A stretch of DNA of 64,000 bases from Lamellibrachia columna (taxonomy: Eukaryota > Annelida > Polychaeta > Sabellida > Siboglinidae). A program made the position numbers and the translations under genes. The notes under the pieces were generated by a model, which searched no databases, had not been told where the DNA came from, and worked only from the letters and a program-made list of their open reading frames with translations. The stretch is taken from assembly GCA_963662155.1 (NCBI GenBank), contig OY759266.1, forward strand, positions 62,245,411-62,309,410, read 5' to 3'. Shown here one piece after another: positions 49,681 to 62,330 of the stretch (the stretch's first letter is position 1; the number at the start of each line of letters is the position of its first letter).

Positions 49681-51477
49681 AAATACTGTGTACTCGATTT
49701 CTCATGAGCATATGTTGTGGACTCCGTCTCTCATGAGTAAATACCATGTTCTCAATCTCCCATTAGTAAATGCAGTGTACTTCTCCTCTCACGAGTATAT
49801 GCTGTGGAATCGATATTTAATGAGTGTATGCTGTGTATTGAATCTCTCAAGAATAAATCTTGTGTACACCTACTCTAATGAGTAAATGTTGTGGACTCCA
49901 TCTCTCATTCTTTAATTATGTTGGCTACATCTCTCATGAGCATATGCTGTGGACACCATCTCTCATAAGTAAATGCTATGGACTCCAACTCTAATGAAAA
50001 CATGTCACTCGATCTTTTATAAGTAAACGCTGTGTACTCCATCACTGATAAGTATATTTTATGGACTCCATCTTTCTAAAGAAATTGCTGTGGACCCCAT
50101 ATTTTTTCTGTATGTGTGTACACCATCTCTCATGAGCATATGCTGTGGACATCATCTCTCATGAGTAAATGCTGTGTACCCCATCTCTCATGAGTATATG
50201 TCGTGTACTCCTTCTCTCATGAATAAATGCTGTGTAATCCATACACCAAGAATAAATGCTGTGGATTCCATCTCTCATGTGTACTTGTCATGTACGTCAT
50301 CTCTCGTGAGAATATATTGTGGAATCCATCGCTCCTGAGCAAATGCTGTGTACGGGCTACAGGGAAAAGGAGGAGAGCAACAGTAACATCTATAATGTGT
50401 AAATGCTGTGGACTCGCTTCTTTCAAGAGTAAATAATATGTACTCCATATCTCGTCAATAAAAGTTGTGGAACACTTCTCTTGAGAGTAGACGATTTGGA
50501 CTGCATCAGTCATGACAAAATACTGTTGACGCCATCTCTCATGAATATATGCAGTGGACTCCATCTCTCACGTGTAAATGCTGTGGCCTCGAACTCTCGG
50601 GAATAAATGCTATGTACCCCACATCTTTTGCGAAAATGTTGCTAACTCCAACTCTAATGGGAAAATGTTTTGGGTTCCATCTCTCATAAGGAATTCTCGC
50701 GTACTCCATCTCTCAAAAGTAAATGCTACAAAATCCATCTCTCATGAGTATATACAGTGTATTCCATCTCTCAAGAGAAAATGCTGTGTATTCCATATCT
50801 TGAGAGTCAATGATGTGGACTCCGTAGTGATGAAGAAGAACGGGAAACAAAAATCAATGACCGGTTTCGTAGCCAGCCTCATCCCGGACTAAAGGGGATT
50901 CTGTGTACTCCATCTTCCATGAGTATATGCTGTGTATTCCATCTCTCAAGATTAAATGCTGTGTATACCATCTCTAACGAGTAAATGTTGTGGATTCCGT
51001 TTCTCATTCGTAAATTCTGTAGGCTACATCTCTCATGAGAATATGCTGTGGACAACATCTCTGATGAGTAAATGCTGTGAACTCCATCTCTCAAGAGTAA
51101 ATGTTGTGGACGCCATCTCTCATAAGTAAATACCGTATTCTCCATATGTCATGAGTAAATGCTGTGTACTCCATCTCTCAAGATTAAATATTGTGTATTC
51201 AATATCTCATCAGTAAATGCAGTGGACTCCATATCACATGAGTAAATGATGTGTACACCATCTCTCATAAATATATGTCGTGTACTCCTTCACTCATGAA
51301 TAAATGCTCTGTAATCCATCTACCAAAAATAAATGCTGTGGACTCCATCTCTCATGTGTAATTGTTATGTACGTCATCTCTCTTGAGAATATATTGTGGA
51401 CTCCATCTCTCAAGAGTAAATGCTGTGTACGGGCTACAAGGAAAAGGAGGAGAGCAACAACATCATATATCATATGA
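49681..51477 (+). repeat. ~1.8-kb satellite tandem repeat, copy 1
   Basis: Units, islands and irregular words recur at +1796/1797 bp (50227 to 52023, 50578 to 52374, 50879 to 52675). A more diverged copy of its left part is present about 1810 bp upstream (around 47.7-48.0 kb), so this is a local array with about a 1.8-kb period. Confidence 0.92.
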
Positions 51478-53273
51478 AAATACTGTGTACTCGATTTCTC
51501 ATGAGCATATGTTGTGCACTCCGTCTCTCATGAGTAAATACCATGTTCTCAATCTCCCATTAGTAAATGCAGTGTACTTCTCCTCTCACGAGTATATGCT
51601 GTGGAATCGATATTTAATGAGTGTATGCTGTGTATTGAATCTCTCAAGAATAAATCTTGTGTACACCTACTCTAATGAGTAAATGTTGTGGACTCCATCT
51701 CTCATTCTTTAATTATGTTGGCTACATCTCTCATGAGCATATGCCGTGGACACCATCTCTCATAAGTAAAGGCTGTGGACTCCAACTCTAAAGAAAAAAT
51801 GTCACTCGGTCTTTTATAAGTAAACGCTGTGTACTCCGTCACTGATGAGTATATTTTGTGGACTCCATCTTTCTAAAGAAATTGCTGTGGACCCCATATT
51901 TTTCAGTAAGTGTGTACACCATCTCTCATGAGCATATGCTGTGGACATCATCTCTCATGAGTAAATGCAGTGTACCCCATCTCTCATGAGTATATGTCGT
52001 GTACTCCTTCTCTCATGAATAAATGCTGTGTAATCCATCTACCAAGAATAAATGCTGTGGATTCCATCTCTCATGTGTACTTGTCATGTACGTCATCTCT
52101 CGTGAGAATATATTGTGGAATCCATCGCTCCTGAGCAAATGCTGTGTACGGGCTACAGGGAAAAGGAGGAGAGCAACAGTAACATCTATAATGTGTAAAT
52201 GCTGTGGACTCGCTTCTTTCAAGAGTAAATAATATGTACTCCATATTTCGTCAATAAAAGTTGTGGAACACTTCTCTTGAGAGTAGACGATTTGGACTGC
52301 ATCAGTCATGACAACATACTGTTGACGCCATCTCTCATGAAAATATGCAGTGGACTCCATCTCTCACGTGTAAATGCTGTGGCCTCGAACTCTCGGGAAT
52401 AAATGCTATGTACCCCACATCTTTTGCGAAAATGTTGCTAACTCCAACTCTAATGGGAAAATGTTTTGGGTTCCATCTCTCATAAGGAATTCTCGCGTAC
52501 TCCATCTCTCAAAAGTAAATGCTACAAAATCCATCTCTCATGAGTATATACAGTGTATTCCATCTCTCAAGAGAAAATGCTGTGTATTCCATATCTTGAG
52601 AGTCAATGATGTGGACTCCGTAGTGATGAAGAAGAACGGGAAACAAAAATCAATGACCGGTTTCGTAGCCAGCCTCATCCCGGACTAAAGGGGATGCTGC
52701 GTACTCCATCTTCCATGAGTATATGCTGTGTATTCCATCTCTCAAGATTAAATGCTGTGTATACCATCTCTAACGAGTAAATGTTGTGGATTCCGTCTCT
52801 CATTCGTAAATTCTGTAGGCTACATCTCTCATGAGAATATGCTGTGGACACCATCTCTGATGAGTAAATGCTGTGAACTCCATCTCTCAAGAGTAAATGT
52901 TGTGGACGCCATCTCTCATAAGTAAATATCGTATTCTCCATATGTCATGAGTAAATGCTATGTACTCCATCTCTCAAGATTTAATATTGTGTACTCAATA
53001 TCTCATCAGTAAATGCAGTGGACTCCATATCACATGAGTAAATGATGTGTACACCATCTCTCATGAATATATGTCGTGTACTCCTTCACTCATGAATAAA
53101 TGCTGTGTAATCCATCTACCAAAAATAAATGCTGTGGACTCCATCTCTCATGTGTAATTGGTATGTACGTCATCTCTCTTGAGAATATATTGTGCACTCC
53201 ATCTCTCATGAGTAAATGCTGTGTACGGGCTACAAGGAAAAGGAGGAGAGCATATATCATGTGAAAATGCTGT
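51478..53273 (+). repeat. ~1.8-kb satellite tandem repeat, copy 2
   Basis: Second copy of 49681-51477, with a few percent of differences by eye, clearly older than the 4102-bp duplication. It ends where the island-B sequence near 53250 has a deletion relative to copy 1. Confidence 0.92.
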
Positions 53274-54809
53274 GGACTCCTTTTTCAAGAGTAAATAATG
53301 TGTACTCCATATGTCGTCAATAAAGGCTGTGGAACCCATCTCTTGAGAGTAAACGATTTGGACTGCATCAGTCATAACAAATTTTTGTTGAAACCATCTC
53401 TCATGAATATATATACAGTGGACTCCATCTCTCAGGGATAAATGCTGTGGCCTCCAACTTGCGTGAATAAATGTTATGTACACCACCTGTGTTGTGAAAA
53501 TGTTGCTATCTCTATCTCTAATGGGTAAATATTGTGGGTTCCATCACTCATAAAGAATCCTCGCGTACTCCAACTCTCAAAAGTATATGCTGCGAAATCC
53601 ATGTCTCATGATTATATACAGTGTATTACATCTCACATGAGAAAATGCTGTGTGTTCCATAATCATGGGTGTCAATGCTGTGGACTCCGTATCTCGTAAA
53701 TGCTGTGGACACCTGCTATCCTTTGTAAATGTTGTGAATTAGTGATGAAGTTGAAGGGAAAACAAAAATCGACGAAAAATATCGATGCCAGCTCTCGTGT
53801 GTAAATTTTGTAAACTCCATATGTTGTGAGTAAATGTAGCGGATTCCACCTCTCATGAGTAACTGCTTTGGATGCCATCTCTTGTGAGTGAATACTGTGG
53901 AAGCCATCTTTCCTGACGAAATGCTGCTGACTCTATATCTCCTGTGAAAAAAGTTGTGAACTCCAACTCTCATTGGTAAATAGTATGTACTCCATCTCTC
54001 AAGATATATGCTGTGGAAGCATTGTTTTATGAGTAAATGTTGTTGGCTCCGTCTCTCCTTAGTAAATGGTGTGGAATAGTGACGAAGAAGAAGGGGAAAC
54101 AAAAATCAATGACCGGTATCGTAGCCAGACTCAACCCGGACTACAGGGGATTATTTGTGCTCCATCTCTCATGAGTATATGCTGTGTATTCCTTCTCTCA
54201 AGATTAAATGCTGTATATACCATCACTAATAAGTAAATGTTGTGGACTTCCGTCTCTCATTAGTAAATTCTGTTGGCTGCATCTCTCATGAGATTATGCT
54301 GTGGACACCATCTCTGATAAGTAAATGCTGTGAAGTCCATCTCTCAAGATTAAATGTTGTGGACGCCATCTCTCATAAGTAAATAACGTATTCTCCATTT
54401 TTCATGAGTAAATGTTGTGTACTCCATCTCTCAAGATTAAATGCTGTGTGCCCAATATCTCATCAGTAAATGCAGTGGACTCCATATCTCATCAGTAAAT
54501 GCTGTACACCCCCAACTCTCATGAATATATGTCGTGTACTCCGTCACTCATGAATAAATGTTGTGTAATACATCTACCAAAAATAAATGCTGTAGACTCC
54601 ATCTCTCATGTGTAATTATCATGTACGTCATCTCTCTTGAGAATATATTGTGGACTCCATCTCTCATGAGTTAATGCTGTGTAAGGGCTACAGAAAAAAG
54701 GAGGATAGCAAAAACAGCATATATCATGTGAAAATGCTGTGGACTCCTTTTTTGAAGAGTAAATAATGTTTACTCCACATGTCTTCAATAAAAGCTGTGG
54801 AACCCATCT

Positions 54810-57800
54810 CTTGAGAGTAAACGATTTGGACTGCAAAAGTCATGACAAAATGCTGTTGACGCCATCTCTCATGAATATATGCAGTGGACTCCATCTCTCA
54901 CGGGTAAATGTTGTGGCCTCCAACTCTCGTGAATAAATGCTATGTACCCCACCTCTCTTGTGAAAATGTTGCTATCTCTATCTCTAATGGGTAAATGTTG
55001 TGGGTTCCATCTCTCATAAAGAATTATCGCGTACTCCATCTCTCAAAAGTATATGCTACGTAATCCATGTCTCATGATTATATACAGTATATTACATCTA
55101 ACATGAGAAAATGCTGTGTGTTCCATCATCTTGGGAGTCAATGCTGTGGACTCCGTATCTCGTAAATGATGTGGACTCCTGCTCTCCTTTGTAAATGTTG
55201 TGAACTGGTGATGAAGTTGAAGGGAAAACAAAAATCGAAGAAAAGTATCGATGCCAGCTCTCGTGTGTAAATTGTGTAAACTCCATATGTTGTGAGTAAA
55301 TGTTGCGGATTCCACCTCTCACGAGTAACTGCTTTGGATGCCATCTCTTGTGAGTGAATACAGTGGAAGCCATCTGTCCTGACGAAATGCTGCTGACTCC
55401 ATATCTCCTGTGAAAAAAGTTGTGAACTCCAACTCTCATTGGTAAATAGTATGTACTCCATCTCTCAAGAATATATGCTGTGGAAGCATTGTTTTATGAG
55501 TAAATGTTGTTGGCTCCGTCTCTCCTTAGTAAATGGTGTGGAATAGTGACGAAGAAGAAGGGGAAACAAAAATCAATGACCGGTATCGTACCCAGACTCA
55601 ACCCGGACTACAGGGGATTATTTGTGCTCCATCTCTCATGAGTATATGCTGTGTATTCCTTTTCTCAAGATTAAATGCTGTATATACCATCACTAATAAT
55701 AAATGTTGTGGACTTCCGTCTCTCATTCGTAAATTCTGTTGGCTGCATCTCTCATGAGATTATGCTGTGGACACCATCTCTGATAAGTAAATGTTGTGAA
55801 GTCCATCTCTCAAGATTAAATGTTGTGGACGCCATCTCTCATAAGTAAATAACGTATTCTCCATTTTTCATGAGTAAATGTTGTGTACTCCATCTCTCAA
55901 GATTAAATGCTGTGTACCCAATATCTCATCAGTAAATGCAGTGGACTCCATATCTCATCAGTAAATGCTGTACACCCTCAACTCTCATGAATAAATGTTG
56001 TGTAATCCATCTACCAAATATAAATGCTGTAGACTCCATCTCTCATGTGTAATTATCATGTACGTCATCTCTCTTGAGAACATATTGTGGACTACATCTC
56101 TCATCAGTAAATGCTGTGTACGGGCTACAGAAAAAAAGATGATAGCAACAACAGCATATATCATGTGTAAATGCTGTGGACTCCTTTTTCAAGAGTAAAT
56201 AATGTGTACTCCATATGTCTTCAATAAAAGCTGTGGAACCCATCTCTTGAGAGTAAACAATTTGGACTGCAAAAGTCATGACAAAATGCTGTTGACGCCA
56301 TCTCTCATGAATATATGCAGTGGACTCCATCTCTCACGGGTAAATGTTGTGGCCTCCAACTCTCGTGAATAAATGCTATTTACCCCACCTCTCTTGTGAA
56401 AATGTTGCTATCTCTATCTCTAATGGGTAAATATTGTGGGTTCCATCTCTCATAAAGAATTATCGCGTACTCCATCTCTCAAAAGTATATGCTACATAAT
56501 CCATGTCTCATGAGTATATACTGTGTATTCCATCTCACAAGAGAAAATGCTGTGTGTTCCATATCTTGGGAGTCAATGCTGTGGACTCCATATCTCGTAA
56601 ATGCTGTGGACTCCTTCTCTCCTTTGTAAGTGTTGTGGATTATTGGTGAAGATGAAGGGAAATAAAAATCGACGTTTACTCCATACGTTGTGAGTAAACG
56701 TTGTTGACTCCACCTCTCATGAGTAACTGCTTTGGATTACATCTCTTGAGATTGAAAATTGTGGACGCCATCTGTCGGGAACAAATGCTTTGGACTCCAA
56801 CTATTGTGGGTAAATATTATGTACTCCATCTCTCAAGATTAAATGCTGTGGACGCATTCTCTCATGAGTAAATGTTATTGGCTCCGTCTCTTAGTAAATG
56901 GTGTGGATTAGTGAAGAAGAAGAATGGGAAACAAAAATCAATGACCGGTATCGTTGCCAGTCTCACCTAGGACTGCAGGGAAAGAAAGGAGCGCAACAAT
57001 TGCATCTCTCATGTGTAAATGCTGTGGACTCCATCTCTCTTCAGAAAAAGCTGTGGACTCCATATCTTGAGTGTCTATACTGTGGACTCCATCTATATTA
57101 AGTAAATTATGTGGGCTACATTTTTTTACAAGTAAACTTTGTTCAATCCATATCTCAAGAGAGTAAATGCTGTGGACTCTATCGCTCCCTACTGTAAATC
57201 CTATGGACTCCATATGTCATAAATAAATGCCTTGCACTCCATCTGTCATTTGATTAATGTTGTGTACTTCATCATTTAAGAGTAAATATTGAGGACTCAA
57301 CCATTCATGAGAAAATATCTTGTATTCGATCTCTTTGGGGTAAATACAGTGTACTCAATTTCTCATGAGTGTATGTTATGGACTGCGTCTCTCATAAGTA
57401 AATATCATGTTCTCAATCTCACATTAATAAATGCTGTGTACTACATCTCTCAAGAATAAAGGCTGTGGAGGCCATCTCTCATGAGTATAGCCTGTTTATT
57501 CCATCTCTCAAGATTAAATGCTGTGTATACCGTCTCTAATGAGTAAATGTTGTGGTCTACATCTCTCTTGAGAAAATGTTCTGAACTCCATCTCTTATTC
57601 GTAAATTATGTTGGTTGCATCTCTCATGAGTATATGCTGTGTACACCATCCGTGATAAGTAAATGCAATTAGAGTAAATGCTGCGGATTCCATCTCTTGT
57701 AAGTAAATGTTGTGTACTCCATATCACACGAGTAACTGCTTTGGACTCCATCTCTTCACATTGAATACTGTGTACTCCATCTCTCAAGAGTAAACGATGT

Positions 57801-57850
57801 TTACTTCTTCTCTCATGAGTACATGTCGTATACTCTTTCTCTCAGGAGTA
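54810..57850 (+). repeat. ~4.45-kb higher-order repeat, copy 1
   Basis: Matches 59260-62330 at an offset of about 4450 rising to 4481 bp. Its first ~1.45 kb is itself repeated just upstream (landmark CCCGGACTACAGGGGATTAT at about 54132 and 55598, 1466 bp apart). The region is therefore a nested higher-order array. Confidence 0.85.
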
Positions 57851-59259
57851 TATGCTGTGTTTACCATATCTCAAAATTAAATGCTGTGTACCCCATCTCT
57901 CATGAGTATATGTGGTGTACACCTTCTCTCATGAATAAATGCTGTGTAATCCATCTACCAAGAATAAATGCTGTGGATTCCATCTCTCATGTGTACTTGT
58001 CATGTGCGTCATCTCTCGTGAGAATATTTTGTGGAATCCATCGCTCCTGAGCAAATGCTGTGTATGGGTTACAGGGAAAAGGAGGAGAGCAACAGTAACA
58101 TCTATAAAGTGTAAATGCTGTGGACTCCTTCTTTCAAGAGTAAATAATATGTACTCCATATCTCGTCAATAAAAGCTGTGGAACCCTTCTCTTGAGAGTA
58201 GACGATTTGGACTGTATCAGTCATGACAAAATACTGTTGACGCCATCTCTCATGAATATATGCAGTGGACTCCATCTCTCACGTGTAAATGCTGTGGCCT
58301 CGAACTCTCTGGTTTAAATGCTATGTACCCCACCTCTTTTGCGAAAATGTTGCTAACTCCAACTCTAATGGGTAAATGTTTTGGGTTCCATCTCTCATAA
58401 GGAATTCTCGCGCACTCCATCTCTCAAAAGTAAATGCTATAAAATCCATCTCTCATGAGTATATACAGTGTATTCCATCTCTCAAGAGAAAATGCTGTGT
58501 ATTCCATATCTTGAGAGTCAATGCTGTGGACTCCGTAGTGAATAAGAAGAAGGGGAAATAAAAATCAATAACCGGTTTCGTAGCCAGCCTCATCCCGGAC
58601 TAAAGGGGATGCTGTGTACTCCATCTTCCATGAGTATATGCTGTGTATTCCATCTCTCAAGATTAAATGCTGTGTATACCATCTCTTACGAGTAAATGTT
58701 GTGGATTCCGTCTCTCATTCGTAAATTCTGTTGGCTACATCTCTCATGAGAATATGCTGTGGACACCATCTCTGATGAGTAAATGCTGTGAACTCCATCT
58801 CTCAAGAGTAAATGTTGTGGACGCCATCTCTCATAAGTAAATACAGTATTCTCCATCTGTCATGAGTAAATGCTGTGTACTCCATCTCTCAAGATTAAAT
58901 ACTGTGTACCCAATATCTCATCAGTAAATGCAGTGGACTCCATATCACATGAGTAAATGATATGTACCCCCATCTCTCATGAATATATGTCGTGTACTCC
59001 TTCACTCATGAATAAATGCTGTGTAATCAATCTACCAAAAATAAATGCTGTGGACTCCATCTCTCATGTGTAATTGGCATGTACGTCATCTCTCTTGAGA
59101 ATATATTGTGCACTCCATCTCTCATGAGTAAATGCTGTGTACGGGCTACAAGGAAAAGGAGGAGAGCAACAATAGCATATATCATGTGAAAATGCTGTGG
59201 ACTCCTTTTTGAAGAGTAAATAATGTATACTCCATATGTCGTCAATAAAAGCTGTGGAA

Positions 59260-62200
59260 CCCATCTCTTGAGAGTAAACGATTTGGACTGCATCAGTCAT
59301 GACAAATTGCTGTTGAAGCCATCTCTCATGAATATATACAGTGGACTCCATCTCTCAGGTATAAATGCTGTGGCCTCCAACTCGCGTGAATAAATGCTAT
59401 GTACACCACCTGTGTTGTGAAAATGTCTATCTCTAATGGGTAAATGTTGTGGGTTCCATCACTCATAAAGAATCCTCGCGTACTCCATCTCTCAAAAGTA
59501 TATGCTACGAAATCCATGTCTCATGATTATATACAGTATATTACATCTAACATGAGAAAACGCTGTGTGTTCCATAATCTTGGGAGTCAATGCTGTGGAC
59601 TCCGTATCTCGTAAATGATGTGGACTCCTGCGCTCCTTTGTAAATGTTGTGAACTGGTGATGAAGTTGAAGGGAAAACAAAAATCGACGAAAAGTATCGA
59701 TGCCAGCTCTCGTGTGTAAATTTTGTAAACTCCATATGTTGTGAGTAAATGTTGCGGATTCCACCTCTCATGAGTAACTGCTTTGGATGCCATCTCTTGT
59801 GAGTGAATACAGTGGAAGCCATCTGTCCTGACGAAATGCTGCTGACTCCATATCTCCTGTGAAAAAAGTTGTGAACTCCAACTCTCATTGGTAAATAGTA
59901 TGTACTCCATCTCTCAAGAATATATGCTGTGGAAGCATAGTTTTATGAGTAAATGTTGTTGGCTCCGTCTCTCCTTAGTAAATGGTGTGGAATAGTGACG
60001 AAGAAGAAGGGGAAAAAAAAATCAATGACCGGTATCGTAGCCAGACTCAACCCGGACTACAGGGTATTATTTGTGCTCCATCTCTCATGAGTATATGCTG
60101 TGTATTCCTTCTCTCAAGATTAAATGCTGTATATACCATCACTAATAAGTAAATGTTGTGGACTTCCGTCTCTCATTCGTAAATTCTGTTGGCTGCATCT
60201 CTCATGAGATTAAGCTGTGGACACCATCTCTGATAAGTAAATGCTGTGAAGTCCATCTCTCAAGATTAAATGTTGTGGACGCCATCTCTCATAAGTAAAT
60301 AACGTATTCTCCATTTTTCATGAGTAAATGTTGTGTACTCCATCTCTCAAGATTAAATGCTGTGTACCCAATATCTCATCAGTAAATGCAGTGGACTCCA
60401 TATCTCATCAGTAAATGCTTTACACCCCCAACTCTCATGAATATATGTCGTGTACTCCGTCACTCATGAATAAATGTTGTGTAATCCATCTACCAAACGT
60501 AAATGCTGTAGACTCCATCTCTCATGTATAATTATCATGTACGTCATCTCTCTTGAGAATATATTGTGGACTCCATCTCTCATGAGTTAATGCTGTGTAC
60601 GGGCTACAGAAAAAAGGAGGATAGCAACAACAGCATATATCATGTGAAAATGCTGTGGACTCCTTTTTCAAGAGTAAATAATGTTTACTCCACATGTCTT
60701 CAATAAAAGCTGTGGAACCCATCTCTTGAGAGTAAACGATTTGGACTGCAAAAGTCATGACAAAATGCTGTTGACGCCATCTCTCATGAATATATGCAGT
60801 GGACTCCATCTCTCACGGGTAAATGTTGTGGCCTCCAACTCTCGTGAATAAATGCTATGTACCCCACCTCTCTTGTGAAAATGTTGCTATCTCTATCTCT
60901 AATGGGTAAATGTTGTGGGTTCCATCTCTCATAAAGAATTCTCGCGTACTCCATCTCTCAAAAGTATATGCTACGTAATCCATGTCTCATGAGTATATAC
61001 TGTGTATTCCATCTCACAAGAGAAAATGCTGTGTGTTCCATATCTTGGGAGTCAATGCTGTGGTCTCCATATCTCGTAAATGCTGTGGACTCCTTCTCTC
61101 CTTTGTAAGTGTTGTGGATTATTGGTGAAGATGAAGGGAAATAAAAATCGACGTTTACTCCATACGTTGTGAGTAAACGTTGTTGACTCCACCTCTCATG
61201 AGTAACTGCTTTGGATTACATCACTTGAGATTGAATATTGTGGACGCCATCTGTCGGGAACAAATGCTTTGGACTCCAACTATTGTGGGTAAATATTATG
61301 TACTCCATCTCTCAAGATTAAATGCTGTGAACGCATTCTCTCATGAGTAAATGTTATTGGCTCCGTCTCTCCTTAGTAAATGGTGTGGATTAGTGAAGAA
61401 GAAGAATGGGAAAAAAAATCAATGACCGGTATCGTTGCCAGCCTCACCTCGGACTGCAGGGAAAGAAAGGAGCGCAACAATTGCATCTCTCATGTGTAAA
61501 TGCTGTGGACTCCATCTCTCTTCAGAAAAAGCTGTGGACTCCATATCTTGAGTGTCTATACTGTGGACTCCATCTATATTAAGTAAATTATTTGGGCTAC
61601 ATTTTTTTACAAGTAAACTTTGTTCAATCCATATCTCAAGAGAGTAAATGCTGTGGACTCTATCGCTCCCTACTGTAAATCCTATGGACTCCATATGTCA
61701 TAAATAAATGCCTTGCACTCCATTTTTCATTTGATAAATGTTGTGTACTTCATCATTTAAGAGTAAATATTGAGGACTCCACCATTCACGAGAAAATATC
61801 TTGTATTCGATCTCTTTGGGGTAAATACAGTGTACTCAATTTCTCATGAGTGTATGTTATGGACTCCGTCTCTCATAAGTAAATATCATATTCTCAATCT
61901 CACATTAATAAATGCTGTGTACTACATATCTCAAGAGTAAAGGATGTGGAGGCCATCTCTCATGAGTATAGCCTGTTTATTCCATCTCTCAAGATTAAAT
62001 GCTGTGTATACCGTCTCTAATGAGTAAATGTTGTGGACTACATCTCTCTTGAGTAAATGTTCTGAACTCCATCTCTCATTCGTAAATTATGTTGGCTGCA
62101 TCTCTCATGAGTATATGCTGTGTACACCATCCGTGATGAGTAAATGCTATTAGAGTAAATGCTGCGGACTCCATCTCTTGTAAGTAAATGTTGTGTACTC

Positions 62201-62330
62201 CATATCTCACGAGTAACTGCTTTGGACTCCATCTCTTCACATTGAATACTGTGTACTCCATCTCTCAAGAGTAAACGATGTTTACTTCTTCTCTCATGAG
62301 TACATGTCGTATACTCTTTCTCTAAGAAAT
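59260..62330 (+). repeat. ~4.45-kb higher-order repeat, copy 2
   Basis: Second copy of 54810-57850. The part at about 58300-59260 instead matches 52370-53340 at an offset of about 5915 bp, so the copy boundary reflects exchange between different higher-order units. Confidence 0.85.
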
